DNA of 64,000 bases from Gammaproteobacteria bacterium (lineage in GTDB: Bacteria > Pseudomonadota > Gammaproteobacteria > Chromatiales > Chromatiaceae), in the NCBI GenBank assembly GCA_024227135.1, contig JAAELC010000314.1, positions 1-64,000 on the forward strand, given 5' to 3'. This document shows, in pieces, positions 29,683 through 37,644 of this stretch; positions within the stretch are counted from its first letter, which is position 1, and every line of letters starts with the position of its first letter. The notes beneath the pieces are model-generated. The model was not told the DNA's origin and ran no database searches. It saw only the letters and a list, made by a program, of their open reading frames with translations. A program made the position numbers and the translations under genes.

Positions 29683-30177
29683 GTGATTCGAACCGAAACC
29701 CTCCTGTGGAGCCTGGCTGGCCTGCTGTTTGTTGCCGTGGCAGGGGTTGCCGTTTACAAGGTATGGCCTTTGTTGAACCCGGTGGTCACCCGATCAGCAG
29801 TCCCGGATCCCGATTGCGATCTGCGGGCAGGCCCCTGTTCACTGTCGTTGCCAGGGGGGGGGCGTATCAGCCTGGGAATTGAACCCCGGAGTATTCCGGT
29901 TATTCAACCGTTGCAACTTGAGGTCAGGGTGGAAGGTATTGATGCCAGCAGGGTCGAGGTGGATTTCCAGGGTATCGACATGAGTATGGGGTTCAACCGA
30001 GCCAGGCTGCTTCCTGGGGGGGATGGGCGTTTTAATGGCACCGGCACGATTCCGGTCTGCATTCGAAACGCCATGGAATGGGAAGCCAGGGTTCTGGCGG
30101 AAACCGAAGAAGGGCTTGTGTCGGCACCTTTCCGCTTTATCACCGTGAAGCCTGGTGTAAACGTTCCCGGTCAGTAA
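29683..30177 (+). CDS. Membrane-anchored YtkA-like protein next to SCO1
   Basis: About 164 residues: an N-terminal membrane anchor (LLWSLAGLLFVAVAGVAVY), then a periplasmic beta-sandwich-like domain with FQGIDMSMGFNR, GTGTIPVCIRN and a Met/Cys-containing set of possible copper ligands. Similar proteins occur beside SCO genes of cytochrome oxidase clusters, so a copper-trafficking or assembly role is inferred. GTG 29683 has GAGGAA five bases upstream and is my start; ATG 29671 adds four residues but has no ribosome site. The stop overlaps the edge of a repeat element. Confidence 0.6.
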   Translation: MIRTETLLWSLAGLLFVAVAGVAVYKVWPLLNPVVTRSAVPDPDCDLRAGPCSLSLPGGGRISLGIEPRSIPVIQPLQLEVRVEGIDASRVEVDFQGIDMSMGFNRARLLPGGDGRFNGTGTIPVCIRNAMEWEARVLAETEEGLVSAPFRFITVKPGVNVPGQ

Positions 30178-30306
30178 CTGCTCACCCCCCCAGACACCCC
30201 CCGGTCTGTGGAGGAAGTGTCTTTGGCAGGGATGCCAAAGCCAGGTCTACAGGGAGGTATTTACGACCTCTTCCGGATCAGAGCGCCCATGGGGGTGAGT
30301 AGATAC
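30174..30306 (+). repeat. Inverted-repeat element, copy 1 (133 bp, full)
   Basis: The ends GTAACTGCTCACCCC and GGGGTGAGTAGATAC are inverted repeats. The core (30208-30276) contains a hairpin CTTTGGCA-GGGA-TGCCAAAG and matches the core of a second copy at 49090-49158 on the opposite strand at about 62 of 69 bases counted by eye. The left end overlaps the stop codon of the YtkA-like gene. MITE-like behaviour is inferred. Confidence 0.8.
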
Positions 30307-30331
30307 TCCGGTCATCAATAAGGAATCGATA

Positions 30332-30955
30332 ATGGCAAAGCGTTTACTTCCCGGGTTGATTCTGGCCCTGTTTCTGGCACTGATCTGGGCAGCATTCTTT
30401 TGGGAACCGGTTCTTCAGGATGCCGACGATACAGCTCCTCAGGAAGCCCTGTCCATGGCTCCACCCGGGGGAGGTGGGTTCGAACTGCGTTCATCCCTGG
30501 GGCCGGTAACGCTGGAGTTGCTCCGGGGAAAGGTCGTGACACTCTATTTCGGATATACCAAGTGCCCCGATATCTGTCCGACCAGCATGGGTTATCTGGG
30601 GCTGGCCCTCAATGAGTTGTCGCCTGATGAGCTCGCCCAGGTGCAGGCGCTGTTTATCAGTGTCGATCCGGAACGTGATACCCTCGAGCGCCTGAAAAGC
30701 TACGGAGAGTACTTTCACCCAGGGATTCTAGGCGTCACGGGGAGCGCGGAAGAGATCGCCGTGGTCGCTGAGAAATTCGGTGCAGGCTATCGCCGGGTTG
30801 AACAGCTTACCCCTTCGAGTTATACCATCGATCATACCTCTGACATCTATGTGATCGACAGAGAGGGTGAACTGGTGGAGAGGTTGGCTTATGGCTTACC
30901 ACCGGGAAAGATCCTGGATGCGTTGCGGAATGTGCTGCGCCCGGTGGAGGAGTGA
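30332..30955 (+). CDS. SCO1/SenC-type copper chaperone
   Basis: 207 residues with an N-terminal anchor (LILALFLALIWAAFF) and a thioredoxin-like domain. TKCPDICPTSM holds the CX3C copper motif and the His in TIDHTSDIYVID is the third ligand. SCO proteins deliver copper to CuA sites of cytochrome oxidase and, in some bacteria, of NosZ; its place at the end of the nos genes favours the latter (inference). Start ATG 30332 has AAGGAA upstream; the next gene begins at the base after its stop. Confidence 0.92.
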   Translation: MAKRLLPGLILALFLALIWAAFFWEPVLQDADDTAPQEALSMAPPGGGGFELRSSLGPVTLELLRGKVVTLYFGYTKCPDICPTSMGYLGLALNELSPDELAQVQALFISVDPERDTLERLKSYGEYFHPGILGVTGSAEEIAVVAEKFGAGYRRVEQLTPSSYTIDHTSDIYVIDREGELVERLAYGLPPGKILDALRNVLRPVEE

Positions 30956-31897
30956 ATGGCCGTGTTGCCTGAACCCTTTGTAACAAGACTGGAGGAAATT
31001 CTTCCCACAGACAGCCTGAAAGCCTGTCTGGACAGTTTTTCGGTGATCAAACCCACCACGTTTCGTGTCAACACACTCAAGACAACCGAAGCCCGGTTAT
31101 GCCGGGAACTGGAATCTGATGGATTCCAATTGGTGAGGGTCTCCTGGGGCAAGGGTGTATTTACCGTCGCTCCTGAACGGCGACGACGGCTCACCGAATC
31201 CCCCGCCTTCGAAGAGGGGCGAATTTATATCCAGGGTTTGTCATCCATGTTGGCACCATGGGTGCTGGATCCCCGACCGGGAGAGACTGTGCTTGATCTG
31301 GCTGCGGCGCCGGGGGGGAAAACACTGCTGATGGCGGCGATGATGGAGAATCGTGGTCAACTTTCCGCGGTCGAGTCGGTAAAGGGTCGATTCTTCAGGC
31401 TAAGATCAAATCTGGAACGTCATGGCGTAACCATGGTGAAGACTTATCTGATGGATGGGCGCGCGGTAGGCAGTAAGGTGCCGGAGCGTTTCGATCGGGT
31501 GCTGCTCGATGCACCCTGTTCTTCGGAAGCCCGTTTCAATACCCGGGAGCCTTCGAGCTGGTCCCATTGGAGCCTGAAAAAAATCAAGGAATCGGCGCGT
31601 AAACAGAGGCGCTTGCTTGACTCGGCCATTCGGAGTCTCAAGCCGGGCGGTGAGCTCCTGTATTGCACTTGTTCTTTCGCACCGGAGGAAAATGAAATGA
31701 TCGTTGATGCTCAGCTGAGACGATATGGAGCCGGGTTGTCAGTCCAGCCGGTGGCTCTGCCCCTGGATCATTGTCAAAACGGACTGGTACATTGGCGCGG
31801 GAAGTCACTACATGGGGACCTGGTGAAAGCTGTCAGAGTACTGCCAACCCCTGAGTTAGATGGTTTTTTCCTCTGCAAATTGAAGAAAAACGGTTAA
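30956..31897 (+). CDS. RNA cytosine-C5 methyltransferase, RsmB/RsmF (NSUN) family
   Basis: 313 residues. LDLAAAPGGKTLLMAAM is the SAM-binding motif, LLDAPCSSEARF carries the motif IV Cys, and YCTCSFAPEENE carries the motif VI catalytic Cys. The family methylates rRNA or tRNA cytosines. It lacks the N-terminal NusB-like domain of RsmB and the C-terminal PUA domain of RsmF, so the target is uncertain. Its ATG directly follows the SCO1 stop (TGAATG), implying translational coupling although the functions look unrelated. Confidence 0.85.
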   Translation: MAVLPEPFVTRLEEILPTDSLKACLDSFSVIKPTTFRVNTLKTTEARLCRELESDGFQLVRVSWGKGVFTVAPERRRRLTESPAFEEGRIYIQGLSSMLAPWVLDPRPGETVLDLAAAPGGKTLLMAAMMENRGQLSAVESVKGRFFRLRSNLERHGVTMVKTYLMDGRAVGSKVPERFDRVLLDAPCSSEARFNTREPSSWSHWSLKKIKESARKQRRLLDSAIRSLKPGGELLYCTCSFAPEENEMIVDAQLRRYGAGLSVQPVALPLDHCQNGLVHWRGKSLHGDLVKAVRVLPTPELDGFFLCKLKKNG

Positions 31898-31924
31898 CCC
31901 GGGAAGCTCCTTAGCCACCCGCAT

Positions 31925-32221
31925 CTAATTTTGGTCGGCGGTGGAGCCCTCCCTGAAAACCACCCGGTAGCCGCGGTTAAGCTGCTTGTCACGCATCTGG
32001 ATCAGCGCGTGCTCGGCATCTGTCCGGTGGTCGTAGTGCTCTTTTTTGCTCTGGCCCCGCGTACCCTGGATGCCTGATTCACGGATCAGGGTCCAGCCTC
32101 CCAGCAAATCTTGCTGCAAGTGCAGGTGATAGAAGCGCAGGGGCTCCCCGAGAGTACATCTGGTCTGCATATAGATACGCATGATTGGCTGCGGCTTTGG
32201 CGTCGAGTCTGTAGACCCCAC
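31925..32221 (-). CDS. Small stand-alone WGR-domain protein
   Basis: 98 residues from a GTG at 32221 with AGGG seven bases upstream; ATG 32182 is an alternative that starts exactly at the domain. GGWTLIRESGIQGTRGQ and LNRGYRVVF match the WGR domain, a nucleic-acid-binding module named for its Trp-Gly-Arg motif. The usual motif is only partly kept (GGW..RESG..G..GQ). Stand-alone WGR proteins are of unknown function. Its stop is 27 bases from the convergent methyltransferase gene. Confidence 0.6.
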   Translation of the reverse strand: MGSTDSTPKPQPIMRIYMQTRCTLGEPLRFYHLHLQQDLLGGWTLIRESGIQGTRGQSKKEHYDHRTDAEHALIQMRDKQLNRGYRVVFREGSTADQN

Positions 32222-32281
32222 CAGTTTACCCTAATCAGTGGAAAATACTGCAGGCAGCACTGCCACTTTCTCCACGGCCCA

Positions 32282-32974
32282 TCAGTCGTCCACAATCGAT
32301 AAGTAGGCAAAGATATCCCTTAATTCTGAATCCTCGAACTCCGTCAGCAGCGTGTCTTCCGGATCCTCAGGATCATGGATTCTTATACCCTCTCGGTACT
32401 TTTTCACCTGTCGCCACAGATAGTTGGTGTACTGTCCTGCAAGCATGGGGGTGGCGTCCTCCTGATTGCCCCAACCTTCTTTGCCATGGCAGGAACCGCA
32501 CTCCTTTCGATACATACGTCTACCAGCCTCGATATCCCCCGTTGCCCTTGGAATCTGCATCAGCTGCTTGGAGTCCAGTAGTCGTTGATAAGCATCGAAA
32601 TCGGGGTCTGTCTCGTCCGCGGGTGGCAGTTTAGTTTTCAGTTGGACTTTTGACAGGTAGATGGAAACATCCCAAATGTCCGGATCCGGCATCTGGCGGT
32701 GATCCACGTACTCGACCATAGCGAGGTTCGGCCGTTTTCTGTCTCGGAACAGCAATAGTTGTCGACTGATGAATTCAGCAGGCATTCCTGCCAGCCGGGG
32801 GTATTCCCCCTCTTTGCCCCCCTGGCCAAATTCTCCGTGGCAGCCAGCACATACCTCGTTGATCTCTTCTCCGTTATCCGGGTCGTAATCATGGGGGGCT
32901 GCCTGGATACCCCCAGACAGGGTAAGTGCTGCGAGCAGGGAAAAAAGCGGGTAAAAAGACCTGTAACCGATCAT
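32282..32974 (-). CDS. Diheme cytochrome c
   Basis: 230 residues with a Sec signal (FYPLFSLLAALTLSGGIQA), heme sites CAGCH (about 42) and CGSCH (about 160), each followed by a PxLAG block (YPRLAGMPAEF and MLAGQYTNYLW), as in the c4/c553 two-domain family. It resembles the diheme protein at 21790 in layout. Periplasmic electron carrier; partner unknown. It is transcribed away from menE and towards the WGR gene. Confidence 0.88.
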   Translation of the reverse strand: MIGYRSFYPLFSLLAALTLSGGIQAAPHDYDPDNGEEINEVCAGCHGEFGQGGKEGEYPRLAGMPAEFISRQLLLFRDRKRPNLAMVEYVDHRQMPDPDIWDVSIYLSKVQLKTKLPPADETDPDFDAYQRLLDSKQLMQIPRATGDIEAGRRMYRKECGSCHGKEGWGNQEDATPMLAGQYTNYLWRQVKKYREGIRIHDPEDPEDTLLTEFEDSELRDIFAYLSIVDD

Positions 32975-33250
32975 CGTATCTTCCTAAGCCTGTGATTTTG
33001 GGTAAAAATAAATATGGAAACCTGAAAGCGTGGCTGAACTGGCAGTGCGCCTCACCCGGTGGGTGGGTGAAAACAGAACAGGCGATGCTGATGCGTCATG
33101 GCTTATTGGTCTGATATGGTGGCGGATAACTGCTTTTTCCAGCTTTATACCGTGGCTGTGTTGAAGGTGCCTTGATGAGAGTCAGAAATAATCCAGTCTC
33201 TGAACAGGCCACGGCCTGATCAGCTCCATTTATCATAGTGATTTGAATCG

Positions 33251-34690
33251 ATGTCTGAACAGACTACGCCCCTGCACTGGCTGCGGCAAAGAGCAAACGA
33301 TGCCGCCGGGGAACGGGCGGTGGATTGCCTCGATCACAAATTGGATTTCGAGGCGCTGGAGGGACTGGCTGACGGCACTGCAGGGCAGTTGTTCAAAGCT
33401 GGATTGCGTTCTGGGCAGCTGCTGGGATTGATCACCCATGATCCCTGGAAAATCCTGGAGATTCTCTACGGCGTTATCTCCCTTGGAGCGGTGCTCCTGC
33501 CGCTGGATCCGAGAATGAGTCTACCCCGCCGGAAGCGGTTGTTGTGCAGCTGCGGGACCGATTGGTTGATTTCGGATAATGATCAGTCCCCGCTGGTGGC
33601 CGATATTGCCAGAATGAGCGGCCGGGGTGTGTCCTCCGGTCCTGGCAGGGAGGCGATGGCATCATCGGGGCCAGACGGCAGCGGACTGCAGTTGATTATC
33701 GCCACCAGTGGTACCCAGGGTGATCCCAAAGGGGTTATGTTGACAGCAGGTAACCTGGTCACCAGCGCGGAGTCGTCTCGCCGACGACTGGATCTTAAGC
33801 CGGGTGACCGATGGTTGAATTGCCTGCCCCTGCATCATATCGGGGGATTATCCATTATTTACCGTTGTCTGGGGGCACGGGCGACCCTGAATCTGCACCG
33901 GGGTTTTGACGCCCGTGAGGTTTGGCAGGAGATCAAGCAGCACCGGGCCACTCACCTCTCACTGGTTCCGGCCATGTTGTCGCTTCTGCTGGCGGAGTCA
34001 AAAGGGGGGGCGCCCCCGGATACGCTGCGGGTCGTCCTGGTCGGAGGTGGTCCCCTGTCCGGCGAACTGGCTGCTCGGGCCCATGAAGCCCGTTGGCCGT
34101 TGTGTATTACTTACGGCTTGAGCGAAGCAGCCTCCCAGGTTGCAACCGACTGTGGCGAACGGGCGGGCCTTTCGGCGGGTCTGGTCGGCAGACCAATGGA
34201 GGGGATAGAACTGGGAATGACTCAGGGGGAAGAAGGTCTGATCCGGATTCGGGGTAAGGCAGTGATGGCCGGGTATGCCAATCCAGAGCGACTGCCGGGT
34301 GATGGTTTGACGGCGGGATGGTTTAAAACCGGCGACCTGGGGCAGATAACGGAAGAGGGCTGTCTGAGGGTTCTGGGAAGGCGGGATGATCTGCTGGTGT
34401 CTGCCGGTAAGAACATACATCCCCTGGAGGTGGAGGAACGGTTACTGGGGTGCCCGGGAATTGAAGATGCCGGAGTCAGTGCCTGTCCGGACCCGGTATG
34501 GGGGGAACGCCTGGTTGCACTGGTGGCAGGAACTGTCGCTTCGTCCGAACTTGACCGTTGGGTCAACGAGAACATGCCGGGTTACCTGCGGCCTCGTCGC
34601 TTCATCCGGGTTGAGAGTCTTCCCCGAAACACCATGGGCAAGCTCGATCGGGGGGCGTTGCGCAAGTTGGCGGGCACAAGTATGGAATAG
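33251..34690 (+). CDS. menE: o-Succinylbenzoate-CoA ligase
   Basis: 479 residues, an AMP-forming acyl-CoA ligase. LIIATSGTQGDPKGVML is the ATP/AMP loop, TYGLSEAASQ the adenine site, and TMGKLDRGAL near the C-terminus holds the catalytic Lys. It activates o-succinylbenzoate to its CoA ester in menaquinone synthesis. The assignment is supported by menC, menA and menB immediately downstream on the opposite strand. It converges with menC, 55 bases between stops. Confidence 0.85.
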   Translation: MSEQTTPLHWLRQRANDAAGERAVDCLDHKLDFEALEGLADGTAGQLFKAGLRSGQLLGLITHDPWKILEILYGVISLGAVLLPLDPRMSLPRRKRLLCSCGTDWLISDNDQSPLVADIARMSGRGVSSGPGREAMASSGPDGSGLQLIIATSGTQGDPKGVMLTAGNLVTSAESSRRRLDLKPGDRWLNCLPLHHIGGLSIIYRCLGARATLNLHRGFDAREVWQEIKQHRATHLSLVPAMLSLLLAESKGGAPPDTLRVVLVGGGPLSGELAARAHEARWPLCITYGLSEAASQVATDCGERAGLSAGLVGRPMEGIELGMTQGEEGLIRIRGKAVMAGYANPERLPGDGLTAGWFKTGDLGQITEEGCLRVLGRRDDLLVSAGKNIHPLEVEERLLGCPGIEDAGVSACPDPVWGERLVALVAGTVASSELDRWVNENMPGYLRPRRFIRVESLPRNTMGKLDRGALRKLAGTSME

Positions 34691-34745
34691 TCGGTTTGGA
34701 AAGCTACAGCGGCACGCCCTGGTTGTAAAAGCGCTGGCGAAGCTG

Positions 34746-35801
34746 CTAAGCGGGATACGGAACGAAGCCCAGTCCGGGGCGGTTATCAAGCATCAACCAG
34801 CCCCCTTGCAGTTCCGGAGGGTTCCCCAGGTCCCGGGCCAGATGATTGGCGGTTGCCAGACCGTGGGCCAGGTCGCTCTTACCCAGGGCAGATGCCAGCG
34901 CGGCATCCGCCCACACACCTGCGGCACTTTCCAGGCTGCTGGTTACCACGCAGCACAAACCTGCAGCGGCGGCTCTGTCGGCCAGCTCCAGGGAGGGTAG
35001 GAGACCACCTCTCGCGGAGGGTTTCAGAATCAACCGGTTGACCGCCCGGGTATCGAGGATCTGTTCTGTATCGAGTTGTCCGATGGATTCATCCAGTGCG
35101 ATATCGAAGGGAGCCACTGCCTGGAGAATACGCAGTAGATCAGGTTCCGGGTGTCCCAGGGGTTCCTCCAGGGATTCTATGGGTAGCGATACCAATCCTT
35201 CGATAAATCGTCGGGCATCGTCCGGCCGCCAGGCCCGGTTTGCGTCGAGCCTCAATCGTGCTGTGGCAGGCAGGTTCGCGGAGATAGTGCGAAGCAGTTC
35301 CAGTTCTCTGGTAACCGAATCGGTGCCTACTTTCAGTTTGAATACCTCGAACCCTGACTTCAATCCGTTCGTTATTCGGGTGCCGGCGCCTTCATCCAGT
35401 GCACCGATGGCGGCATTGACTCTCACTCGATCGGTTGCACGGTCTGAAAGCCAGTGGTGAAGGGGGGTTCCGGCAGCCTGGCTGATTAAATCCAGAAGTG
35501 CAGTTTCTACAGCGCAACGGGCTGCGGTGCCGAAATCCGGGTAGCCCAGCATCCCTATTCCCTGTTGGGGTGTAAGACCACTCAAGCCGGAAGTCAGACG
35601 ATTCAGGTGCTGGTGGTTGGTTTCATGTTGCTTCCGTTCCCCCAATGGCAGCGGGGCACAATCGCCGAAACCCGTTGCTCCGTGTTCGGTTTTGACCCTG
35701 AGAAGCCACCCCCGCCTTTCCGTGATGACACTCTTTGAGGTACGCCAGGGCCGCTTTAAAGGCAGCCGATACTTTTCAGTCAATGTGTCGCTGACGATCA
35801 T
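34746..35801 (-). CDS. menC: o-Succinylbenzoate synthase
   Basis: 351 residues, enolase superfamily. FKLKVG gives the first Lys base; RLDANRAW (Asp), LEEPLG (Glu) and ALDESIG (Asp) are the metal ligands; LILKPSARGG gives the second Lys. It dehydrates SHCHC to o-succinylbenzoate in the cytoplasm. The start overlaps the end of menA by four bases, so menB-menA-menC is one translationally coupled operon. Confidence 0.9.
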   Translation of the reverse strand: MIVSDTLTEKYRLPLKRPWRTSKSVITERRGWLLRVKTEHGATGFGDCAPLPLGERKQHETNHQHLNRLTSGLSGLTPQQGIGMLGYPDFGTAARCAVETALLDLISQAAGTPLHHWLSDRATDRVRVNAAIGALDEGAGTRITNGLKSGFEVFKLKVGTDSVTRELELLRTISANLPATARLRLDANRAWRPDDARRFIEGLVSLPIESLEEPLGHPEPDLLRILQAVAPFDIALDESIGQLDTEQILDTRAVNRLILKPSARGGLLPSLELADRAAAAGLCCVVTSSLESAAGVWADAALASALGKSDLAHGLATANHLARDLGNPPELQGGWLMLDNRPGLGFVPYPA

Positions 35802-36673
35802 CCAACGAGAAGCGCCATTGTAAGGAGCGAGGCATAGATGATTTGTAACAACGCCGTTTGCGCCAGGATTCGGTTGAAACCCGCACCGGGGAATTCCCGG
35901 AGAAACTGCCTGATCAGCAGCAGTGCCGGAGGTAAGGCCAGTAAGACCGGCCAGATATCAAGTGCCCTGACAGGGGGAACCAGGGGAAGGGTAAAGGGGG
36001 CCAGAACGAGCAGGCCGTACAGGTGCTGCGTATACCGGAGCCCAAGATAGTGGGTCAGCGTCAGCTTGCCCGCTGTCTCATCGGTATTCCGGTCCCGGTA
36101 GTTGTTGACCAGCAGGATGGCGGAAGCCAGCGAACCGATGGCACAGGCAACTAAAAAAGCGTCCCATGTGAGTGTAGTCTGCTGCAGGTGCAAACTCCCC
36201 AGCACGGCCGCCAATCCAAAAAACAAGAAAACAAACAGTTCCCCGGAAGGACTGTAGGCGATGGGTCTGGGACCACTGGTATAGGCGTATCCTGCCGCCA
36301 GGGAGGTCAGTCCGATGACAATAATGGGCCAGCCTCCGGTCACAGCCAGGTAGATGCCGGTCAAAAAAGCCAGGAAGAAGCAGCGGTGTGCCGCCCGCTT
36401 GACATCAGCCGAGGTGAACCAGCCCTGGGCACTGGCCCTGGGTGGGCCGATTCTGTCTGGGGTGTCCGCTCCCCGTTCGAAATCCTCTGCATCGTTGTGC
36501 AGATTGGTGCCGATCTGTATGAGCACTGCCCCTGTTAGCGCCCCCAGCGCCGGCAGCCAGTGAATAACTCCGGTTGCCTTCCAGGCGAGTGCGGTGCCCG
36601 TAACCACTGGAACCACTGATATGCCCAGGGTTTTCGGACGCGCTGCCATGAGCCAGCGCCGGGCCTGACTCAT
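35798..36673 (-). CDS. menA: 1,4-dihydroxy-2-naphthoate polyprenyltransferase
   Basis: 291 residues with eight or nine membrane helices, a UbiA-family prenyltransferase. The first Asp-rich motif is [15 protein letters not shown] (about 55-69), the second [14 protein letters not shown] (about 188-201); both bind the Mg-diphosphate of the prenyl donor. It attaches the isoprenoid tail to DHNA, giving demethylmenaquinone. It overlaps menB by four bases and menC by four bases. Confidence 0.92.
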   Translation of the reverse strand: MSQARRWLMAARPKTLGISVVPVVTGTALAWKATGVIHWLPALGALTGAVLIQIGTNLHNDAEDFERGADTPDRIGPPRASAQGWFTSADVKRAAHRCFFLAFLTGIYLAVTGGWPIIVIGLTSLAAGYAYTSGPRPIAYSPSGELFVFLFFGLAAVLGSLHLQQTTLTWDAFLVACAIGSLASAILLVNNYRDRNTDETAGKLTLTHYLGLRYTQHLYGLLVLAPFTLPLVPPVRALDIWPVLLALPPALLLIRQFLREFPGAGFNRILAQTALLQIIYASLLTMALLVG

Positions 36674-37500
36674 GGGCGTCGCGGATACTTGCTGAAGTCG
36701 ACCGGGCGTTTCTCCACGAAAGCATCCCGACCTTCCTGAGCTTCATCGGTCAAATAGAACAGGGCCGTGGCATTGCCTGCCAGTTCCTGAATTCCTGCCA
36801 GTCCATCGGTTTCGGCATTGAATGATGCTTTGAGTACCCGCAGCGCAGTGGGGGATAGTTGCAGCATTTCCCGGCACCACTCGACCGTGGTCCGTTCCAG
36901 ATCTTCCAGGGGCACCACCAGGTTGACCAGCCCCATGTCCAGTGCCTGTCGGGCATCATACTGCCGGCAGAGGAACCAGATCTCTTTGGCTTTTTTCAAA
37001 CCGACGGTTCTGGCCAGAAGGCCGGCACCCAGTCCTCCGTCAAAACTTCCGACTCTCGGACCGGTCTGGCCGAAGCGGGCGTTGTCCCCCGCAATGGTCA
37101 AATCGCAGATCAGGTGCAGCACGTGGCCACCACCGATGGCGTATCCCGCCACCATCGCCACGACCGGCTTGGGGAGGGTACGAATCTGCCGCTGCAGTTC
37201 CAATACATTCAGATGTTCGGTGCCTTCGGCATCCCGGTAGCCACCCTCGCCCCGAATGCGCTGGTCTCCACCTGAACAGAATGCCTTGTCTCCTGCACCG
37301 GTCAGAATGATTGCCCCGATCGCCTGATCCAGGTGGGCCCGGCGAAATGCCTGGATCAGCTCGGTTACGGTTTCCGGCCGGAAGGCATTGCGTACTTCCG
37401 GTCGATTAATGGTGATTTTTGCTATGCCTTGGGACTGCTGATAGAGGATATCCTGAAAATGGAGGTCGTCCGGGGTCTGCCAGTCGATGTTGCTACTCAT
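36670..37500 (-). CDS. menB: 1,4-dihydroxy-2-naphthoyl-CoA synthase
   Basis: 276 residues from ATG 37500 ([18 protein letters not shown]), preferred to the 11-codon longer frame because family members begin here. Crotonase fold: [16 protein letters not shown] and [19 protein letters not shown] form the oxyanion hole, and [12 protein letters not shown] is MenB-specific. It closes the second ring of the naphthoquinone. First gene of the menBAC operon. Confidence 0.93.
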   Translation of the reverse strand: MSSNIDWQTPDDLHFQDILYQQSQGIAKITINRPEVRNAFRPETVTELIQAFRRAHLDQAIGAIILTGAGDKAFCSGGDQRIRGEGGYRDAEGTEHLNVLELQRQIRTLPKPVVAMVAGYAIGGGHVLHLICDLTIAGDNARFGQTGPRVGSFDGGLGAGLLARTVGLKKAKEIWFLCRQYDARQALDMGLVNLVVPLEDLERTTVEWCREMLQLSPTALRVLKASFNAETDGLAGIQELAGNATALFYLTDEAQEGRDAFVEKRPVDFSKYPRRP

Positions 37501-37644
37501 GAATTCTCTGGTGTAGTGTTTTGCAAAAGCCAATTGTACTAGAAAATTCCAGCTGGCAGGGGCAGGGTTTGTTATTCTTGGCGTTAATTATTCTTGCAGG
37601 TGTCCCGATAGCCGGATACGCCAGTTTTTCAGATGCCCCGATAG

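Noticed and set aside
30078-30302. Small protein encoded by the inverted-repeat element
   Set aside because: The two element copies give similar translations, but this follows from DNA similarity, the frames lack ribosome sites, and one is embedded in the end of another gene.
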